Below are positions 40,718 to 44,094 of a DNA stretch of 44,094 nt, piece after piece. The DNA comes from Paludibacteraceae bacterium (GTDB taxonomy: Bacteria > Bacteroidota > Bacteroidia > Bacteroidales > Paludibacteraceae): NCBI GenBank assembly GCA_017480285.1, contig JAFVAX010000076.1, positions 1-44,094 of the forward strand, given 5' to 3'. The translations under genes were made by a program, and so were the position numbers. Positions within the stretch are counted from its first letter, which is position 1. Each line of letters starts with the position of its first letter. The notes below the pieces were generated by a model. It searched no databases. It was not told the DNA's origin and saw only the letters and a list, made by a program, of their open reading frames with translations.

Positions 40718-42757
40718 CTATTTAAGTCTTGTAATGAGGTTATATGCCTGATATATACCAAGTTCGCCTGCTTTGCTCAAGTCTTGCAGACCTGCATCGT
40801 TTTGGTCAATGTAGATGCGTGTGAGTCCTCTGTTGAAGTATGCTTCTGCAAAATCGTTGTCTATCTCAATGGCTTGAGTATAAGCGTTGATGGCATCGTT
40901 GTATGCCTTTTGTGTAGCGAGAATGCCGGCTTTGTTGTATAATGCCCACTGAAAGTCGGGTTGCTGCCGGAGCACTTCGTCATAGTCGCGCATAATAAGG
41001 TCGAAAGTGATGTTCTGGAAACGCTGGTCTGAACCTGCAAGTTTGTTGTATTCAACATCCTGCACTTCGCCTGTTGAGCGTTGGTATTCAAGCAGTTTGT
41101 ATCGCCAAGTGGCTCGGCAGAAATAGGCGAGTGTAAGATTTGGTTGCCTTTGTATGGCTCGTGTGGCATCCTCAAGGGCGGAGTTGTAGTCTTGAACGAG
41201 TGCAAACTCAATAGCGCGGGCAAAATAGAGCATTGCATCGTTGTCATCCTTATCGATTTTTCTACTCAGGTTGCTTATTGCCTCAAAATGTTTCTCCACC
41301 AAATCGGCAGTAAGCGACACTTCCTGAAGTGTCAGTCGGAGTGGAGCGGGTAGGGTATGTATCTGGTTGATAGCCTCTAAGGTCGGGTGGGAAGTGTTGG
41401 TTTGTCTAAGTGTTTGTTGTTTGGAATAATAACTAAGAGCAAACATCGGTTCGCTAACCACATCCACATATCGTTTCTGTATGTTGCCTCGTGTAGCACT
41501 TTGGTATCGTTCTTCTGCCAGATTATCGTCGCCCGACTGTGCAGCCCGTCTTGAGAACTCACGTCTTCGGTCTTTGGTCATAGGTTGGTCTTGGGCTATC
41601 TGCACATCGGTGTCAAGATGTTGCTGTATCTGGTCTTTTTTCTCTTCAAGTTCGTGAGCCTTATGCTGTTAGCGATAGGCGTTTTGCGGTTGGTCAAGTG
41701 CCGTATATGCCTGTGCAATAAGGTAGTATGAAGGCAGGAAATAAGGGTGTGTATCTATGAGTTTTTGAAAGTCTTTTATTGCTTGTTGCCATTGTCTGAG
41801 TTGCAGGTTGATGATTCCTCGTTGATAGTGCATCTCCGTTTTTTCGGGTTGCAGGTCAAGAGCCTTGTCGATGTCGTCCATAGCGCGGTTCCAGTCGCCC
41901 ACTTCAGAGCGCAGGATAGCACGGTTGTAATAGACAGAGGCATCGTTTGGTGCGAGTTCAACGGCTTTGTCGTAGTCAGCCAAGGCTCCGCGATAGTTGT
42001 GTATTCGGTAGTACAGTACTCCGCGGTTGATATAGTCGCCTGCCCATTTGCTACCGAGGTTGATGGCCTTGGTAAGGTTTGTAAGAGCCTCGTCGTTTTT
42101 GTCAAGCATGAGGTTCATAAGTCCGAGCGACGACCAAGTGTGCGGGTTCTGCCGGTCGTTGTCGGCGGCGATAGCGAAATAGCCTTCTGCACCCACTGTA
42201 TCTTGCATAGAGAATAGGATAACACCTTTCTCGTAGTTGATACTTGCTGAGAGAGGTTCTTTTTTGAGCAGGAAATCAATATCTTCCAAGGCTTCGCTAT
42301 ATCGCTCAGCACCGGCGCGTACTTCAGAGCGGAGCATTAGGTATATCCTGTTGTCCGGCGAGAACTTAAGTGCTTCCGTAAGGTCTTGTTCGGCTTTATC
42401 ATACTGCTCTAATTGTCGCTCCACATACCCGCGGGTGTAGTATGCTCCCGGAACGAAAGGATTGTTTTCAATGGCTCGGTTGCAGTCTTGAAGCGCACCA
42501 CCATAATCTTCAAGTTGTATCTTGGCTATGGCGCGATACAGATAAGGCTCTGCAAGATAGGGTTTTACTTTTATTACTTGGTTGAAATACTGAATCGACA
42601 ACACATAGTCTTCAAAATACAGTGCGTTCCGACCGATGGCAGTCAGACGCGCCGTGTTTAGTTGCGAATAGCAGACATTGCAACATATAACACTCAATAA
42701 TAAGATTAACCTAAACCTTGATATTTGATGTCTGATATTTGATATTTGATATTTCAT
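40718..42757 (-). pseudogene. Secreted TPR protein interrupted by an in-frame TAA codon
   Basis: A single reading frame of 680 codons is interrupted only at codon 363 (TAA at 41671-41669). The upstream part (362 residues) has a hydrophobic signal-like segment FRLILLLSVICCNVCYSQ followed by about nine TPR units (patterns such as AEPYLYRAIAKIQLEDYGGA and PNDASVYYNRAILRSEVGDW). After the stop the same frame continues HKAHELEEKKDQIQ and on through further TPR units to a normal end at LITRLK. I read it as one roughly 679-residue periplasmic or outer-membrane TPR protein carrying one nonsense codon. Two shorter products, readthrough or a sequencing error remain possible. A GTG at 41605 could restart translation. 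The start at 42757 is followed by a heptamer tract that encodes the first residues. Confidence 0.72.
42720..42754 (-). repeat. Heptamer tract encoding the N-terminus of the TPR gene
   Basis: After the ATG (42757-42755) come AAATATC x3, AGACATC and AAATATC (42754-42720). Seven is not a multiple of three, so gain or loss of one unit would shift the frame of the TPR gene if this ATG is used. Confidence 0.8.
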
Positions 42758-42765
42758 TGTAGAAC

Positions 42766-44094
42766 CTACTCTCCACAGTCAGGATTGAAGTATTCGGGAA
42801 TGTCAAATTGTTCTTGTTCGTCGTAGCCCAAAGTGCTGTCTTTAAGCACTTTCTGCATATATAGCGCCCAAATCGGCAGAGCCGTGTTTGCACCTTGTCC
42901 GTCAGACATGCGGTCAAAGTGGATGGAGCGGTCTTCTCCACCTACCCAACAACCGCTTACAAGCGAAGGTGTGAAACCCATAAACCAACCGTCGGAGTTG
43001 TTTTGCGAGGTACCTGTCTTACCACCCATAGGCATGTTAAGTTTGTATTTGAAACGCACACGCACGCCGGTACCGTGGTCGCACACCTGACGCAGCATGT
43101 GAACCATCTTATATGATGTCTCTTCGCTTATCACTTCGTGTGTCTGGGGTGTGAAGGAGGCAATGACATTACCGTTGTTGTCCTCAACCCGCGTTACATA
43201 TAGTGGTTCGGTTCTTATACCTTTGTTGGGGAAAGTGGTATAGGCATCCACCATCTCTTCTACCGAAACATCGCAAGGTCCTAAACACAGTGCTACAACG
43301 GCATCTATCTGACCTTGAATACCAAAGTCGCGCATCAGTTTTTTGAGTGCTTCCGGCGGATAGCGCCCCATAAGATTAGCCGCTATCCAGTTGCTTGACT
43401 GGGCAAGTCCGTATTTGAGTGTTACAATCTCTCCTTCGTTGTCTGGCTTGTGCGACTCTTTCGGAGTCCATTCAATACCATTGGCATCAACAAGAGTTAC
43501 AGGTACATACGGCACTGTATCGCAGGGCCACATACCCTCCTGCATGGCAAGGGTGAAAAGGTCAGGTTTGATGGTGGAACCTACTTGCCGCCTGCCTTTA
43601 TGAACCATGTCGTATTGGAAACTTGAGAAGTTCGGACCGCCCACGTATGCTTTGGCATAGCCCGTCTTCGGGTCAAGCGACAGAAATCCGCAACGCAGAA
43701 AACTCTTGTAGTAGCGAATACTGTCGTATGGGGTGAGCACTGTGTCAATGTCGCCTTTGTAGGAAAAGACGGTCATCGGGCGTGATACTTGGAAACTGTC
43801 TTTTATCTGTTGCGGGGTATATCCTTCCTTGAGCATACCACGCCAGCGGTCGGTGTTTTTCATCGACTGGTTCATTATGGCACTTATTTCTTCTTTTGTA
43901 AGGTCTCTGCTGAAAGGTGCGTAACTTCTGCCTTTCTTTTCTTTGTCGAAAATGCCTTGCAGATATTGTATATGCTCGCTGACTGCCTCTTCGGCATATT
44001 GTTGCATTCGAGAGTCGATAGTGGTGAAAATGCGCAGACCGTCGCTGTAAAGATTGTAGAATGTCCCATCAGGTTTCTTCTGTTTGTTGCAGAA
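42766..44094 (-). CDS. Penicillin-binding protein 1A, C-terminal transpeptidase part (gene continues past the window)
   Basis: The frame is open to the window edge, so the 5' part is missing; 442 residues are seen. Upstream of the first ATG in the window the frame reads NLYSDGLRIFTTIDSRMQQY, the conserved linker before the transpeptidase domain of class A PBPs. The penicillin-binding motifs are all present: SxxK as GSTIKPD (codons near 43575), SxN as AQSSNWIA, and KTGTSQNN, then the closing GCWVGGEDRS. It crosslinks peptidoglycan; the glycosyltransferase domain lies outside the window. The TPR gene starts 8 bases after its stop, so it is probably downstream in the same operon. Confidence 0.93.
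   Translation of the reverse strand, partial: FCNKQKKPDGTFYNLYSDGLRIFTTIDSRMQQYAEEAVSEHIQYLQGIFDKEKKGRSYAPFSRDLTKEEISAIMNQSMKNTDRWRGMLKEGYTPQQIKDSFQVSRPMTVFSYKGDIDTVLTPYDSIRYYKSFLRCGFLSLDPKTGYAKAYVGGPNFSSFQYDMVHKGRRQVGSTIKPDLFTLAMQEGMWPCDTVPYVPVTLVDANGIEWTPKESHKPDNEGEIVTLKYGLAQSSNWIAANLMGRYPPEALKKLMRDFGIQGQIDAVVALCLGPCDVSVEEMVDAYTTFPNKGIRTEPLYVTRVEDNNGNVIASFTPQTHEVISEETSYKMVHMLRQVCDHGTGVRVRFKYKLNMPMGGKTGTSQNNSDGWFMGFTPSLVSGCWVGGEDRSIHFDRMSDGQGANTALPIWALYMQKVLKDSTLGYDEQEQFDIPEYFNPDCGE

Overview
The window looks like chromosomal DNA of a Bacteroidales (Bacteroidota) bacterium. The evidence is: several promoters of the Bacteroidota form TTTG-N20-TAnnTTTG; order-typical families (DUF3276, DUF3109, DUF4827, a MurF-alanine racemase fusion, the long signal peptidase I, a PCMD-domain surface protein, a C10 protease); at least one type IX secretion (T9SS) C-terminal sorting domain; and leaders without clear Shine-Dalgarno sequences. 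I cannot name a genus from sequence alone.

Layout. 13-2811 (+): manA, a DUF3109 protein and cinA, ending in a strong bidirectional hairpin. 3016-14060 (-): a long run of housekeeping genes. Read in transcription order it is rfbA, two coupled FKBP-like lipoproteins, a glmM-type mutase, surE, a small membrane protein and a polysaccharide deacetylase-like protein, then (after a promoter) rnhB, an M23 peptidase, an acyl-CoA synthetase, the MurF-Alr fusion and DUF3276. 14061-14989 is a gene-poor gap holding the rfbA promoter, a minus-strand terminator, a decayed HTH gene and the ilvE promoter. 14990-19172 (+): ilvE, dapB, lepB, yicC. 19177-20355 (-): a PKD-like surface lipoprotein, divergent from a giant gene. 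20644-31674 (+): a 3080-residue surface protein, a coupled family 2 glycosyltransferase and rfbF. 31877-37280 (+): folA and a 1633-residue C10 protease with a T9SS tail. 37521-37593 (-): tRNA-Lys. 37820-44094 (-): cysK-cysE, a TraB/GumN-like protein, a TPR gene broken by a stop codon, and the 3' part of a PBP1A gene that runs off the window.

Themes. Much of the content concerns the cell envelope: peptidoglycan (Alr, M23, PBP1A, GlmM), nucleotide sugars (ManA, RfbA, RfbF), lipid activation, signal peptidase and large secreted proteins. The most unusual items are the giant protein, which by my reading is PCMD + 15 beta-sandwich repeats + a second PCMD-like domain + 15 repeats + C-terminal domain; a family of A/T-rich heptamer tracts (consensus TAAATTG) abutting the start codons of unrelated genes; a dispersed intergenic two-hairpin repeat in four copies; a MurF-Alr fusion whose MurF half has lost about 200 residues; a TraB/GumN protein lacking both hallmark histidines; and the nonsense-split TPR gene. 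I found no CRISPR array, phage, complete insertion sequence or recognised defence system.
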